Shown here in pieces: positions 25,612-33,890 of a stretch of 42,567 nt of DNA. The stretch lies in NCBI GenBank assembly GCA_937961455.1, contig CALGNN010000142.1:1-42567 (forward strand), given 5' to 3'. This DNA comes from an uncultured Saprospiraceae bacterium (lineage in GTDB: Bacteria > Bacteroidota > Bacteroidia > Chitinophagales > Saprospiraceae). Made by a program: the position numbers and the translations under genes. Below the pieces are notes generated by a model that did not search any database, was not told where the DNA came from, and saw only the letters and a list, made by a program, of their open reading frames with translations. Positions within the stretch are counted from its first letter, which is position 1; each line of letters starts with the position of its first letter.

Positions 25612-27207
25612 TTAGAGTTCAAACACATACATCTTCTTCTCCAAAGGATCTAAATGTTCTTTTAATGCCTTGATAAAATTTGGGCCATTGAATGCATAAT
25701 GCTCAATGATGTTTTCCTTGCGTTCTTGAAGTGAATTAGCGGGAAAAAGTTTAGACTGAATTTTAACAGCTTTATTTATAGCAGTTTCATTTCTCCTTTT
25801 TTCTGCTTTTTTCATTTTAGCTAAAATCATTTCCAAGGATTTTATCTGTTTAGTTTTTTCAGATTCAATACTAGCTTTTAATGTTGGATCTAGCTGTTTG
25901 GCCTTTTCACCTAATTGATCATATATCGAAATTAATTCTTGTTTTTCTTGATCTACATTTAACTCAATGCTTGCAGTTGATTTTACAAAATGATCAATAA
26001 GTTTGTGTTCGTGTTGAAAAAGATCATCAAGACTTAAATCCAGTTTTGCCAATTGGCTTAGTTCTTTTTCTTTTATCAAGCCCACAGAATTTCTTCTAAT
26101 CAAAACAGGAAAATTTATGTTGTAATGTTCAAACAAATTTTTCAATTGTATCCAATAATTTAATTCTCCGCCTCCACCTATATAAGCCAGATTTGGGAGA
26201 ATGCTATCTTGGTATAAGGGTCTCAAAATTACATTTGGGCTGAAGTATTCAGGAGACTTGTGAACCAATTGTATGATCTCATCAAGAGACCAAGTATAAT
26301 CCGTATTTAGCGCTTTATAAGCGCCATTCTCAAAAGTGATCCTTTCTCTGATTCCATTGTCCAAATAAAACAGATTTATTTCTCTTGGAGCTGCTTGTAC
26401 TTTTAATCCACTAGTTTCAATTTGGGCATTGGTTTTATTTACAATCTCAAAAGAACTTTGATGCTTGAGTTCGCTTTCAATTACAGGAATAAATTTTCTT
26501 TTAAGCCTAGGATCATCCATGCTTAAAATGACCAAACCATAATCTTTAAAAAGAGCGTTTACAAAATAACTCGTTGCTTGTCCATAATTTTCTCTTTGAT
26601 ATGCAGCCCTTAGATGATCTAATATTTCATTGCCAAAAGGAGTATTCTCAATCCTTGGAGCAATCTCTTCAATAATCTTGTCAATGCCTGAAGTTGTCAT
26701 TCTTCCCAAAGGACCTGTTTGAGGAGTATCCCAAACCATTTGTTGCTTGAAAAACTGAAAGTGATTGAGTTCTTCCAAGTCATGATCTTCCGACCCAAGA
26801 ACAAAAACAGGGATGATTTTTTGGCCTAAGTGTGTACTTAATTTCTCAGCCAAATTTATTGTGCTGAGAATTTTATAAATAAAATATAGAGGCCCTGTAA
26901 AGAGATTGGCTTGATGTGCAGTAGTCAAGGTGAAGCTTTGTGAATCGAGCAAAGCATTTATATTATCGATTGATTGACTAGAAGCATCATATTCTTTGTA
27001 TTGATCTAAAAGTACTTCTACTAAGATTTCTCGGTCAATTTCTTGTTTTGATTTGTCTTTAAGAGCTTGCTTAAATGAATTGAGTTCGGGCAAATATTTT
27101 AAATAGTCTTTGAATGTCTCAGGATTACTGGCATACATTTTATCAAAATCAGAAAATTGATCAACTTCACTAAATGCTTTCAAACTAAAATTCATATTCT
27201 TTTTCAA
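25612..27207 (-). CDS. bshC: Bacillithiol synthesis cysteine-adding enzyme
   Basis: BshC joins cysteine to glucosaminyl-malate, the last step of bacillithiol synthesis, so this organism probably uses bacillithiol as its main small thiol. Recognised by overall pattern: TTAHQANLFTGPLYFIYKILSTI and VFVLGSEDHDLEELNHF (HIGH-like nucleotidyltransferase fold), RPLYQDSILPNLAYIGGGGELNYW, and the C-terminal coiled coil and helical tail. Length 531 is close to the usual size. No bshA or bshB lies nearby. Genes end to end with accD and start 37 bases from the isomerase stop. Confidence 0.93.
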   Translation of the reverse strand: MKKNMNFSLKAFSEVDQFSDFDKMYASNPETFKDYLKYLPELNSFKQALKDKSKQEIDREILVEVLLDQYKEYDASSQSIDNINALLDSQSFTLTTAHQANLFTGPLYFIYKILSTINLAEKLSTHLGQKIIPVFVLGSEDHDLEELNHFQFFKQQMVWDTPQTGPLGRMTTSGIDKIIEEIAPRIENTPFGNEILDHLRAAYQRENYGQATSYFVNALFKDYGLVILSMDDPRLKRKFIPVIESELKHQSSFEIVNKTNAQIETSGLKVQAAPREINLFYLDNGIRERITFENGAYKALNTDYTWSLDEIIQLVHKSPEYFSPNVILRPLYQDSILPNLAYIGGGGELNYWIQLKNLFEHYNINFPVLIRRNSVGLIKEKELSQLAKLDLSLDDLFQHEHKLIDHFVKSTASIELNVDQEKQELISIYDQLGEKAKQLDPTLKASIESEKTKQIKSLEMILAKMKKAEKRRNETAINKAVKIQSKLFPANSLQERKENIIEHYAFNGPNFIKALKEHLDPLEKKMYVFEL

Positions 27208-27244
27208 TTTATTTTGCCGGCTTTAATAAGTATATTTTTAAATG

Positions 27245-28114
27245 TTATGATTCTTTTATAGAGGACAAGAGGTTTTCAAATTTTTTCGCAAATTGAAAAT
27301 AAATTTCATATTGCTGTTCTACTTTTTCATCTTTATTTGCCTCATGAAAGACTTTACCCATGTGTGGCTCAATGGCAACAAAACCATCATAATTTGATTC
27401 ATGTAAATCTTTCATGATGGCTTTAAGATTTCCATTTCCCTCACCTGCAAAGGTATAGATTGGCTGTTCATCATTTTCGTCCATGATGGCATCTTTGACA
27501 TGAATATGTGCTATGGCATGTTTTATTTTATGATAAAATTCTAAACTATCTTGCCAGGGATAAGGTGCTTCTTTAGATCGATCTTTTTGAAAGAGTGGAT
27601 TGCCTGTGTCAAAGACTAATCGGAGTCCAGGGACTTCTTCTAAAAGCCGCAAGGTGTGATCAGCAGAAAACCCTCCCCAATTCATACAGTTTTCATGCAA
27701 CGCTTCTAATCCTTCATCAGAAAATAGTTTGGTGATTTTTCTTAATCGTGAAAAGCGCTCTTCTTCATGTTGATCCATTCCCCAAGGTTCTTGAGCATAA
27801 GACATAATTCTAATGAATTTTACATCCAATCTTTTCATTCTAGAAATGGCCCTTTCAATCTCATTTTCAGTTACGCTCCATTCTGATTTTATAGACTTAG
27901 ACCAATTTCCTATTAGGCTACCAAATTCAGCGACCTTAACTTCAGCTTGTTGTAGCTTTTCAACAACACGTTTAAATGCATCATCGGAAATATCATGGAT
28001 ATTTAGATCACCGACCGTTCTTGCGGATAAGTATTCCCAGCCTAATGCTTTTGTCAAAGTGATTTGAGTGTCAATATCATTTGAAGCCTCGTCAGTAAAA
28101 CCAGTTAATTTCAT
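27245..28114 (-). CDS. Sugar phosphate isomerase/epimerase-like TIM barrel
   Basis: A 289-residue xylose-isomerase-like TIM-barrel protein. The expected metal ligands are visible at E141 (EALHENCMNWGG), D169 (LVFDTGNP), H205 (HIHVKDA) and E249 (VAIEPHMG). Such proteins isomerise or epimerise sugars or inositols, or act as 3-dehydroshikimate-type lyases; this one cannot be made specific. Its ATG shares one base with the TAA of the oxidoreductase gene upstream (TAATG), so the two are translationally coupled. Together with that enzyme it likely works on an oxidised sugar or cyclitol. No signal peptide, so cytoplasmic. Confidence 0.88.
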   Translation of the reverse strand: MKLTGFTDEASNDIDTQITLTKALGWEYLSARTVGDLNIHDISDDAFKRVVEKLQQAEVKVAEFGSLIGNWSKSIKSEWSVTENEIERAISRMKRLDVKFIRIMSYAQEPWGMDQHEEERFSRLRKITKLFSDEGLEALHENCMNWGGFSADHTLRLLEEVPGLRLVFDTGNPLFQKDRSKEAPYPWQDSLEFYHKIKHAIAHIHVKDAIMDENDEQPIYTFAGEGNGNLKAIMKDLHESNYDGFVAIEPHMGKVFHEANKDEKVEQQYEIYFQFAKKFENLLSSIKES

Positions 28115-29160
28115 TAGCTAATATTAATCCATGCTCCGTTTTGTGAAGCACTTTTATAAATGTGATTGATAAGTGAAACAGATTTCATTGCTTCATCTCC
28201 ATTAATAAATGGTTGGGTGTTTTCTTTAATAGAGCTAACAAGATTTTGAAAATTAAGTTGGTGCCCTTTTGCATTAATTGCTTTTGGATCATTTGCACCA
28301 AGAGCCTTAGCATTTGAATCGACCATATTCTCTTTGACGATTTCATCCATTAAGGAATTATCTTGAAATTCCCATCGCTTAAATTTTTCATCCAATAGAC
28401 AAACATTACCCTGCGACCCTAGAATACTGATTTCAGCAGGTATGCCTTCTTTTGACCAACAGGCTGTACTTGCATTTATGCTACCTAATGCACCATTCTC
28501 AAATTCTAAAATAGCTACTGCAGTATCTTCAACTTCAATACCTTCATGTGCTATCAATGCTGTAGATGCTGACAATCGTTTGACAGGTCCCATAAAATAT
28601 AGTAGTAGATCTATGGTGTGAATGGATTGATTCATTAAAACCCCACCGCCGTCTAAAGCAAGCGTTCCTCTCCAAGCCCCCGAATCATAGTAAGCTTGAT
28701 CTCTATACCAATGGATATTGGCTTGTGCCATAGCGATCTTGCCAAAAGAATTAGATGCTATTGCAGTTTTTACTTTTTCAACTGCCGGATTAAATCGTCT
28801 ATTGAAAATACCTGAAAGCACAACTTGATGTTCTTGGCAATGCGCAATCATTTTTTTAATTCGTTCGGCTGTAATTTCCAAGGGCTTTTCACACAAGATA
28901 TGTTTGCCATTTTCTGCAGCAGCTAATACTGGTTCAAGATGAGCGCCTGAGGGAGTTGCTATAGTCACAATATCGATGTTGGGATTTTCTAAAAGCTCAT
29001 CCAATGTCCCAAAGGAAGTGCAATGATGCTCTGTAGCAAAACTTTTACTTGTTATTTGATTTCTACCATACACTCCGATGAGTTGAGCTCCAGAAATTCC
29101 CTTGATTGCTTCAGCATGAAAATGCGAGATCATCCCTGTACCTATAATTCCAAAGTTCAT
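28114..29160 (-). CDS. Gfo/Idh/MocA-family oxidoreductase
   Basis: An NAD(P)-dependent sugar or cyclitol dehydrogenase. I set the start at the ATG 29158-29160, giving MNFGIIGTGMISHFHAEA, which places the Rossmann GxGxxxxxH motif at the N-terminus as in the family; the 16 codons upstream look like read-through. ATPSGAHLEPVLAAAENGKH and the ILCEKPLEI motif (EKP, catalytic lysine) are present, as is GGGVLMNQSIHTIDLLLYF. Length of 348 is normal. It starts 7 bases after the transporter stop and overlaps the isomerase, forming a three-gene operon. Confidence 0.92.
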   Translation of the reverse strand: MNFGIIGTGMISHFHAEAIKGISGAQLIGVYGRNQITSKSFATEHHCTSFGTLDELLENPNIDIVTIATPSGAHLEPVLAAAENGKHILCEKPLEITAERIKKMIAHCQEHQVVLSGIFNRRFNPAVEKVKTAIASNSFGKIAMAQANIHWYRDQAYYDSGAWRGTLALDGGGVLMNQSIHTIDLLLYFMGPVKRLSASTALIAHEGIEVEDTAVAILEFENGALGSINASTACWSKEGIPAEISILGSQGNVCLLDEKFKRWEFQDNSLMDEIVKENMVDSNAKALGANDPKAINAKGHQLNFQNLVSSIKENTQPFINGDEAMKSVSLINHIYKSASQNGAWINIS

Positions 29161-29167
29161 ATAATAA

Positions 29168-30739
29168 TTAGGTAACTTTTTGTTTTTTATAAAATCCCAT
29201 GATTCCAATGATGCTTAATGCAGCTAGTAGAACCAGTCCAAATATTCCAAAATAATTTTGATAGGCATTGGTCTCTGAGAGTTTGCCAATGAGTGCCCAA
29301 CAAGCCGCAAAATAAGAAATTGCTAAGGCAAAAATCAATGCAAAATTGATCCATCTTCTTTTTCTTATATCAGATACTCCTTCTATATTTTTTGAATTCA
29401 TAAGCAAGAAAAATGCTAAGTAGGCAATAGGCAATAAAGTAGTTGCAATTACTGAAGCCGGAATAACAATAGCAGCCTTGACAGAACCTTGCCAAATAAT
29501 AGGAGATAGGGCTCCACTGAGTGCAGGCAATACTGCTCCAAAAATGAACCATTTGTGATTTCCAGGTTTGCCTATGGATTCACTTAAGGCATATCCATTG
29601 ATGATCATGTGCACCATCATAGTACTAATCGCCATTGCTAGGATACCAATACCAAAAATTAATTGAGACCATTTACCTAATAAGGGGCGTAAAGACTCGG
29701 CTAAATCATGAGAACTTCTTTTTGCAAGCATTTTTGCAAACATTTGATCTCTTTTAATAGTAGCCGCGTTTGGACTTAGCTGATTTGTTTTGTCATAATT
29801 TTGCTTCTTCTCTAATACTTCTAAATAGGCAGTTTCGCTTACTCTCCCGTCTTTATTAGCATGAAATTGGGAAGCTGAAGCCATCACAAGACAGGACGCA
29901 GTTAAAATAAATGGAATTAATAAACCAATTATTAAGTCAAACCGAGCTAGTGATCGTTCTCCTTTTTTCCATTTTTTACGATAGTAGGTATAAGGTAATA
30001 AAAAGGTCATATTGATTCCAACCGCAGTACCAAAAGCTCCGATAATTACATTTCTTTGGTTAGAGACAATATGATTTGTCCAATAATCTGTGGCGACAGA
30101 AGTTTCATTTAATAATAATTGAAATTCGTTTGCAGGCTGGAACAGCATTTTAAACTTTGGAACAAAACCTTCTAATATCCCAATGAAATTTAAATCACCT
30201 TGAGCAATTAATATCACCACAACTACCATAAATGAAATCACAATTGTAGCAACTAAAAATTTTATGACATTTTGTATGCGTAAGTAAGCTTTCCCACCTT
30301 TAGCGTAAAGGCTGACTAAGTAAAGAACAAGGCAAGCTAAAATAAAGCAAATTAAGAAAGGGTTCCAATTACTTCTTCCAAGATTACCTTGAATGGCATC
30401 TGTTGCCAAAGCAAATTGAGAAGCGCAGAATACAATATTTGCTAGCATGGTAGCAATGAGCCATGACCAGGCAAGGCCAGATCCTATGTGTTTGATTACC
30501 AATCTAAAAGGTCTATCTTCTTCATTTGATTGACTAAGGGTGAGATGACTTAAAGCCATAAGCATGATGACACCCGTAATCATTGAAAGAGGCAGCAACC
30601 ATAAAAATGATAGCCCTCCGATGACCCCTAAATACAAGGCACTTACCAATGTGCCACCACCAAGGGTTACCGCAGCTTGTATCCAAGCAGGCCCGCTTTT
30701 AGCGCTATTCTCTCTGAATCTTTTAAATAAAGTAGACAT
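29168..30739 (-). CDS. Divergent Nramp-like transporter
   Basis: An inner-membrane transporter with about eleven hydrophobic segments, similar to the Nramp (SLC11) family, which carries Mn2+, Fe2+ or other divalent metals with protons. I use the ATG at 30737-30739 (MSTLFKRFRENSAKSGPAW); the 21 codons upstream run through the terminator of the gene behind. The metal-binding motifs are altered: the TM1 position of DPGN reads LGGGT (residues 26-30) and the TM6 position of MPH reads GINMTF (241-246). So classical metal transport is doubtful. The adjacent oxidoreductase and isomerase suggest a transported organic substrate, or a cation they need (inference). Its stop is 7 bases before the oxidoreductase start. 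Confidence 0.8.
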   Translation of the reverse strand: MSTLFKRFRENSAKSGPAWIQAAVTLGGGTLVSALYLGVIGGLSFLWLLPLSMITGVIMLMALSHLTLSQSNEEDRPFRLVIKHIGSGLAWSWLIATMLANIVFCASQFALATDAIQGNLGRSNWNPFLICFILACLVLYLVSLYAKGGKAYLRIQNVIKFLVATIVISFMVVVVILIAQGDLNFIGILEGFVPKFKMLFQPANEFQLLLNETSVATDYWTNHIVSNQRNVIIGAFGTAVGINMTFLLPYTYYRKKWKKGERSLARFDLIIGLLIPFILTASCLVMASASQFHANKDGRVSETAYLEVLEKKQNYDKTNQLSPNAATIKRDQMFAKMLAKRSSHDLAESLRPLLGKWSQLIFGIGILAMAISTMMVHMIINGYALSESIGKPGNHKWFIFGAVLPALSGALSPIIWQGSVKAAIVIPASVIATTLLPIAYLAFFLLMNSKNIEGVSDIRKRRWINFALIFALAISYFAACWALIGKLSETNAYQNYFGIFGLVLLAALSIIGIMGFYKKQKVT

Positions 30740-30781
30740 GGTGTATTGTTTGGATCTGAATACACTCAAAATACAGAAAAT

Positions 30782-30811
30782 AAAAAAAGCAGTCATAGAC
30801 ATGACTGCTTT
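30782..30811 (-). terminator. Rho-independent terminator of the 30874-31521 gene
   Basis: A perfect 11-base stem (AAAGCAGTCAT at 30786-30796 and ATGACTGCTTT at 30801-30811) with loop AGAC. Read on the minus strand it is followed by a run of seven T. It lies 63 bases after the outer-membrane protein stop and 43 bases before the transporter start, so it separates the two. Confidence 0.88.
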
Positions 30812-30873
30812 ATATCAATTGATATTTCAATTTGCAAAAATGCTATAAAAGCTTCGCAAATATTGACTTAGTT

Positions 30874-31521
30874 TTAGAATACCCAAGCAGTTCTCAATCC
30901 TAAAGAAGATGGAGCTGTATTAAATCCTAAGTTTTTACCATCATAACTGTTCTCTTGTCCTAAGTGACCCATAAATGATTGCATAGTTAAATCAATCTTT
31001 AAATGGTTTAAAACAGTAACACCTATGTTAAGATTTAAGCCTAAACGTAGGCTAGAAGCATCAGATGATAAACTTTTCATTTGTTCTAGTTCAGAGTCGT
31101 TTCTGTAATTGGTTTGCACTATTGGACCTGTTTGAAGATGAAACATTTTGTGTTTTACTCCTATGTTTCCTGACAGGTTTATTAAGTGATTTTTCACGCT
31201 ATAATTTTCTTCATTTCTTTCTTCAAGATGTGATTTATCTAGTGTGAAATTTTGCTTATTTATTTCATGTGATAAATTAGCATTTAGATAAAATTGGTTT
31301 TTCAATGGTTTGATTAAACCCATTCCAACATAAGTAGAGCTATTTTCAGTCATGCTCATTTTAAATTGATCAATCCCCGCATCGTTATATACAAGTAATG
31401 TTTGATTGGGAGTTACTCCTGAATTAAGACCGGCAAATACTTCAAAATTCATATTTCCGGTCTGTGCCCTTGTAGCAAAATGGCTTAAGCAGCAGATAAT
31501 TAGTATTAAAATGTTTTTCAT
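30874..31521 (-). CDS. Small outer-membrane beta-barrel protein (OmpX-like)
   Basis: A 215-residue exported protein with a signal peptide (residues 1-19, ending CLSHFATRAQ) and alternating hydrophobic strands typical of an eight-stranded barrel. The final aromatic is F in GLRTAWVF, as needed for barrel insertion. It resembles its upstream neighbour at 31671-32303 in size and layout: both share the GLNLNIGVTV/GGIGVKLGS strand and a FNxAPSxxxLxxxxxF end, so they are probably paralogues. No specific function can be read from it. It has its own terminator. Confidence 0.8.
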   Translation of the reverse strand: MKNILILIICCLSHFATRAQTGNMNFEVFAGLNSGVTPNQTLLVYNDAGIDQFKMSMTENSSTYVGMGLIKPLKNQFYLNANLSHEINKQNFTLDKSHLEERNEENYSVKNHLINLSGNIGVKHKMFHLQTGPIVQTNYRNDSELEQMKSLSSDASSLRLGLNLNIGVTVLNHLKIDLTMQSFMGHLGQENSYDGKNLGFNTAPSSLGLRTAWVF

Positions 31522-31582
31522 CGCGATAATTATATTTAATATTTAAAATTTATTGTTTCAGTTATATATGTCTTGAAACCAA

Positions 31583-31638
31583 AAAACGCATCCCCTAAAA
31601 GATTAATTTTTTTCAAAATCACTCTTTTGGAGGATGCG
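31583..31638 (-). terminator. Rho-independent terminator of the 31671-32303 gene
   Basis: GCATCCCCTAAAAG at 31588-31601 pairs with CTTTTGGAGGATGC at 31624-31637, with one mismatch and one G-U pair, around an AT-rich loop. On the minus strand it is followed by G and six T. It lies about 35 bases past the stop of the barrel protein gene. Confidence 0.8.
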
Positions 31639-31670
31639 CGATGGTCGAATATGTTTCTTTTTTTACTTCC

Positions 31671-32303
31671 TTAGAAGGTGTATCCTAAACCAAGTCTAAA
31701 AGTACTTGGAGCAGAATTAAACTTTACAGGTGTTTCAAAGATGCTCATGTGATCACCTTGACTACCAATCAAAGTTTCATAATGAGCCGCTAATTTCATA
31801 TTTGATCCTAGTTTTACTCCAATTCCACCTTTTAAGCCAAGAGAAGTAGTGTTAAAATCACTTGAATAAGCATCCAGTGTAGAAATATCTCCTGCTGAAG
31901 CCAAATGGAATCTCACCACTGGACCTGATTCAAAAAATATTCTTTTTCCTTCAAGTCCAAACATAAGTGGAACTTGTACTGAGTGCGTTGTTTCTGTTTT
32001 ACTTATATCTGTTGCACCATCTTCACTGTAGAAGTTGATTGCATAGTCAGTTGAATAGTATCTGTACTCTGCACCAGGTTTTACATAAAAAGGCCCTACA
32101 GGGATCTGCGCATTAACTCCTGCAAAATAGGAGTTTGCTTTTGTTTGTGTCAGCTTGTAGGTTGGTACACTATTGTTTAATACAATGGCACTATTTGGTG
32201 CTACATTTTCAAAACCCTTTGAAATAGTAAATTCGTAATTAACCTGAGCATTTAATCCAAAGCTCAAAATTATTATCGATGTTATTAGAATTGTCCTGAT
32301 CAT
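31671..32303 (-). CDS. Small outer-membrane beta-barrel protein, paralogue
   Basis: A 210-residue protein with signal peptide (1-19, ending FGLNAQ) and barrel-like strands (FAGVNAQIPVGPFYVKPGAEYRY, HSVQVPLMFGLEG, FFESGPVVRFHLA), closing with the C-terminal aromatic of FRLGLGYTF. It shares the FNSAPS-type end and similar length with the gene downstream, so it probably arose by tandem duplication. Located in the outer membrane; ligand unknown. A 215-base spacer separates it from the third barrel gene. Confidence 0.8.
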   Translation of the reverse strand: MIRTILITSIIILSFGLNAQVNYEFTISKGFENVAPNSAIVLNNSVPTYKLTQTKANSYFAGVNAQIPVGPFYVKPGAEYRYYSTDYAINFYSEDGATDISKTETTHSVQVPLMFGLEGKRIFFESGPVVRFHLASAGDISTLDAYSSDFNTTSLGLKGGIGVKLGSNMKLAAHYETLIGSQGDHMSIFETPVKFNSAPSTFRLGLGYTF

Positions 32304-32518
32304 TTACTTAAAATTTAATGTATTCGCAATTTATTTACATATAAGACGGCCACAAGTGTTAATAATGTGGTATCTAAATGTTAAAAATTTAATAAGGTGG
32401 GTTTTGATCCTATCTGAGACTATAACCCATCTAAATCAAATTTTGTTCGGTTAAAAGCTAAAAAACTTAATTTAAAAGTAAAATATTGTCTATAAGAGGT
32501 GTTTTACAAGATAAAATT

Positions 32519-33145
32519 CTAAAATTTTAATCCTATCGATGCTACAATTCTTGAAGGATCGTTGCTATAAGTGTACTCAGTTGAGCCAATTGTTATGCTT
32601 CCTTCATCATTTTTAAAGCCATTTTCATATCTAAGATCTAGTGTTATGAAGGCAAGATTTAATCCTGCTCCAATTTGATAACCGTAAGTAAGTTGCTTAA
32701 AAGTATCTACAAGTACTTCTTTATCAACAAGTTCTGCCTTTGAATTAACAAACACATGACCAATTGGACCTCCTCCAAATCTAAAAGGACCTAGTTTATA
32801 TTGAAATAAAATCGGGATATCCAAGTGCTGGAATTTAATATCTAAATCTTGATCGGGATCAATTTGACTCGGATCTTCATAAACAAAAGTTGTTTTATTA
32901 GAATTAAAAACAATTTCTGGTTGAATTATCAACTTCTTCGCTGTTATTTGAGCGAAAACGCCATAATGCAAGCCATATTCTGAAGTTTTTAAGATATCTA
33001 ACAATTGTCCTTCTTCATTATTTATAAGTTGTTGGACGGTCAAATCTTGATTGTGAACACCAGCTTTAATTCCAGCTTTAAATTGTGCAGTTAAAAAATT
33101 ATGAGAGAGGAGGAGAACAAAAACGAGGATGCATTGTTTTTTCAT
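32519..33145 (-). CDS. PorT-like outer-membrane beta-barrel protein
   Basis: A 208-residue exported barrel protein, distinct from the two downstream. Signal peptide residues 1-20 (ending FLTAQ); then FKAGIKAGVHNQDL and YGLHYGVFAQITAKKLIIQPEIVFNS, typical of the PorT/OMP_b-brl_2 type, followed by LDIPILFQYKLGPFRFGGGPIGHVFV and a C-terminal ASIGLKF with terminal F. PorT proper is part of the T9SS apparatus, but this broad family has many unrelated members, so I do not claim that role. It diverges from engB across 131 bases. Confidence 0.82.
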   Translation of the reverse strand: MKKQCILVFVLLLSHNFLTAQFKAGIKAGVHNQDLTVQQLINNEEGQLLDILKTSEYGLHYGVFAQITAKKLIIQPEIVFNSNKTTFVYEDPSQIDPDQDLDIKFQHLDIPILFQYKLGPFRFGGGPIGHVFVNSKAELVDKEVLVDTFKQLTYGYQIGAGLNLAFITLDLRYENGFKNDEGSITIGSTEYTYSNDPSRIVASIGLKF

Positions 33146-33276
33146 ATATTCTATATTTACTATCTATAAGATTGCAGTATAAACGGTGTTATTTTATTTT
33201 CTATTGAAAATATGCCGTTAATACTTTGTTAATATGTATATATAGCATCAATTTTTTAGCCAAACTTTATAATGTG

Positions 33277-33879
33277 GTGATAAAAGAAATGTCATATCTC
33301 GGTAGTTTTACGACTTTGCAAACTTGTCCAGAGTTGAAACTACCTGAATATGCCTTTATTGGTAGATCTAACGTTGGGAAATCAAGCTTGATAAACTTTC
33401 TGGCTAATAGAAAGAATATGGCTCGAACATCCAAGTCTCCCGGAAAAACGCAAGCCATGAATTATTATCTGATTGATAAATCATGGTGTATTGTTGATCT
33501 GCCCGGTTACGGTTATGCAAAAGTTTCAAAAACCAAGAGACGACAATGGCAACAAATGATAGAAAGATATTTAGGCCAAAGAGAAAATCTTCAGGTTGCC
33601 TTCATTCTTGTTGACTCAAGCATCAATCCACAAGAGATTGATATTGAATTTATCAACCTTATGGGTAGATTATCTGTACCTTATGTAATCGTTTTTACTA
33701 AAACTGATAAGGCAAAAGATAGTGTTGTTGACGAAAATATATCTAAATTTAAGTCTAGGTTGCATGAATATTGGGAGGATTTACCTCAAACATTTATTAC
33801 AAGTTCAATAAAAAAAGAAGGAAATGAACCTTTGATGGACTTTATTAAAGAATTGAACGAGCAATTTACCGTTCAATAA
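33277..33879 (+). CDS. engB: Ribosome biogenesis GTPase EngB (YsxC/YihA)
   Basis: An essential GTPase of large ribosomal subunit assembly. G1 is GRSNVGKSS (29-37), G3 DLPGYG (74-79) and G4 TKTD (141-144), the usual EngB order. I place the start at the second of two GTG codons (33277), which gives 200 residues and an N-terminus (VIKEMSYLGSFTTLQTCP) that fits the family. An ATG 51 bases upstream would add a hydrophobic stretch not seen in relatives. It leads an operon with the broken acyltransferase (11-base gap) and an exonuclease. Confidence 0.93.
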   Translation: MIKEMSYLGSFTTLQTCPELKLPEYAFIGRSNVGKSSLINFLANRKNMARTSKSPGKTQAMNYYLIDKSWCIVDLPGYGYAKVSKTKRRQWQQMIERYLGQRENLQVAFILVDSSINPQEIDIEFINLMGRLSVPYVIVFTKTDKAKDSVVDENISKFKSRLHEYWEDLPQTFITSSIKKEGNEPLMDFIKELNEQFTVQ

Positions 33880-33890
33880 TTATTTTAAAA

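Noticed and set aside
29161-29208. Longer N-terminus for the Gfo/Idh/MocA gene (start at 29208)
   Set aside because: It would place 16 extra residues before the Rossmann motif and overlap the transporter gene; the ATG at 29160 fits the family.
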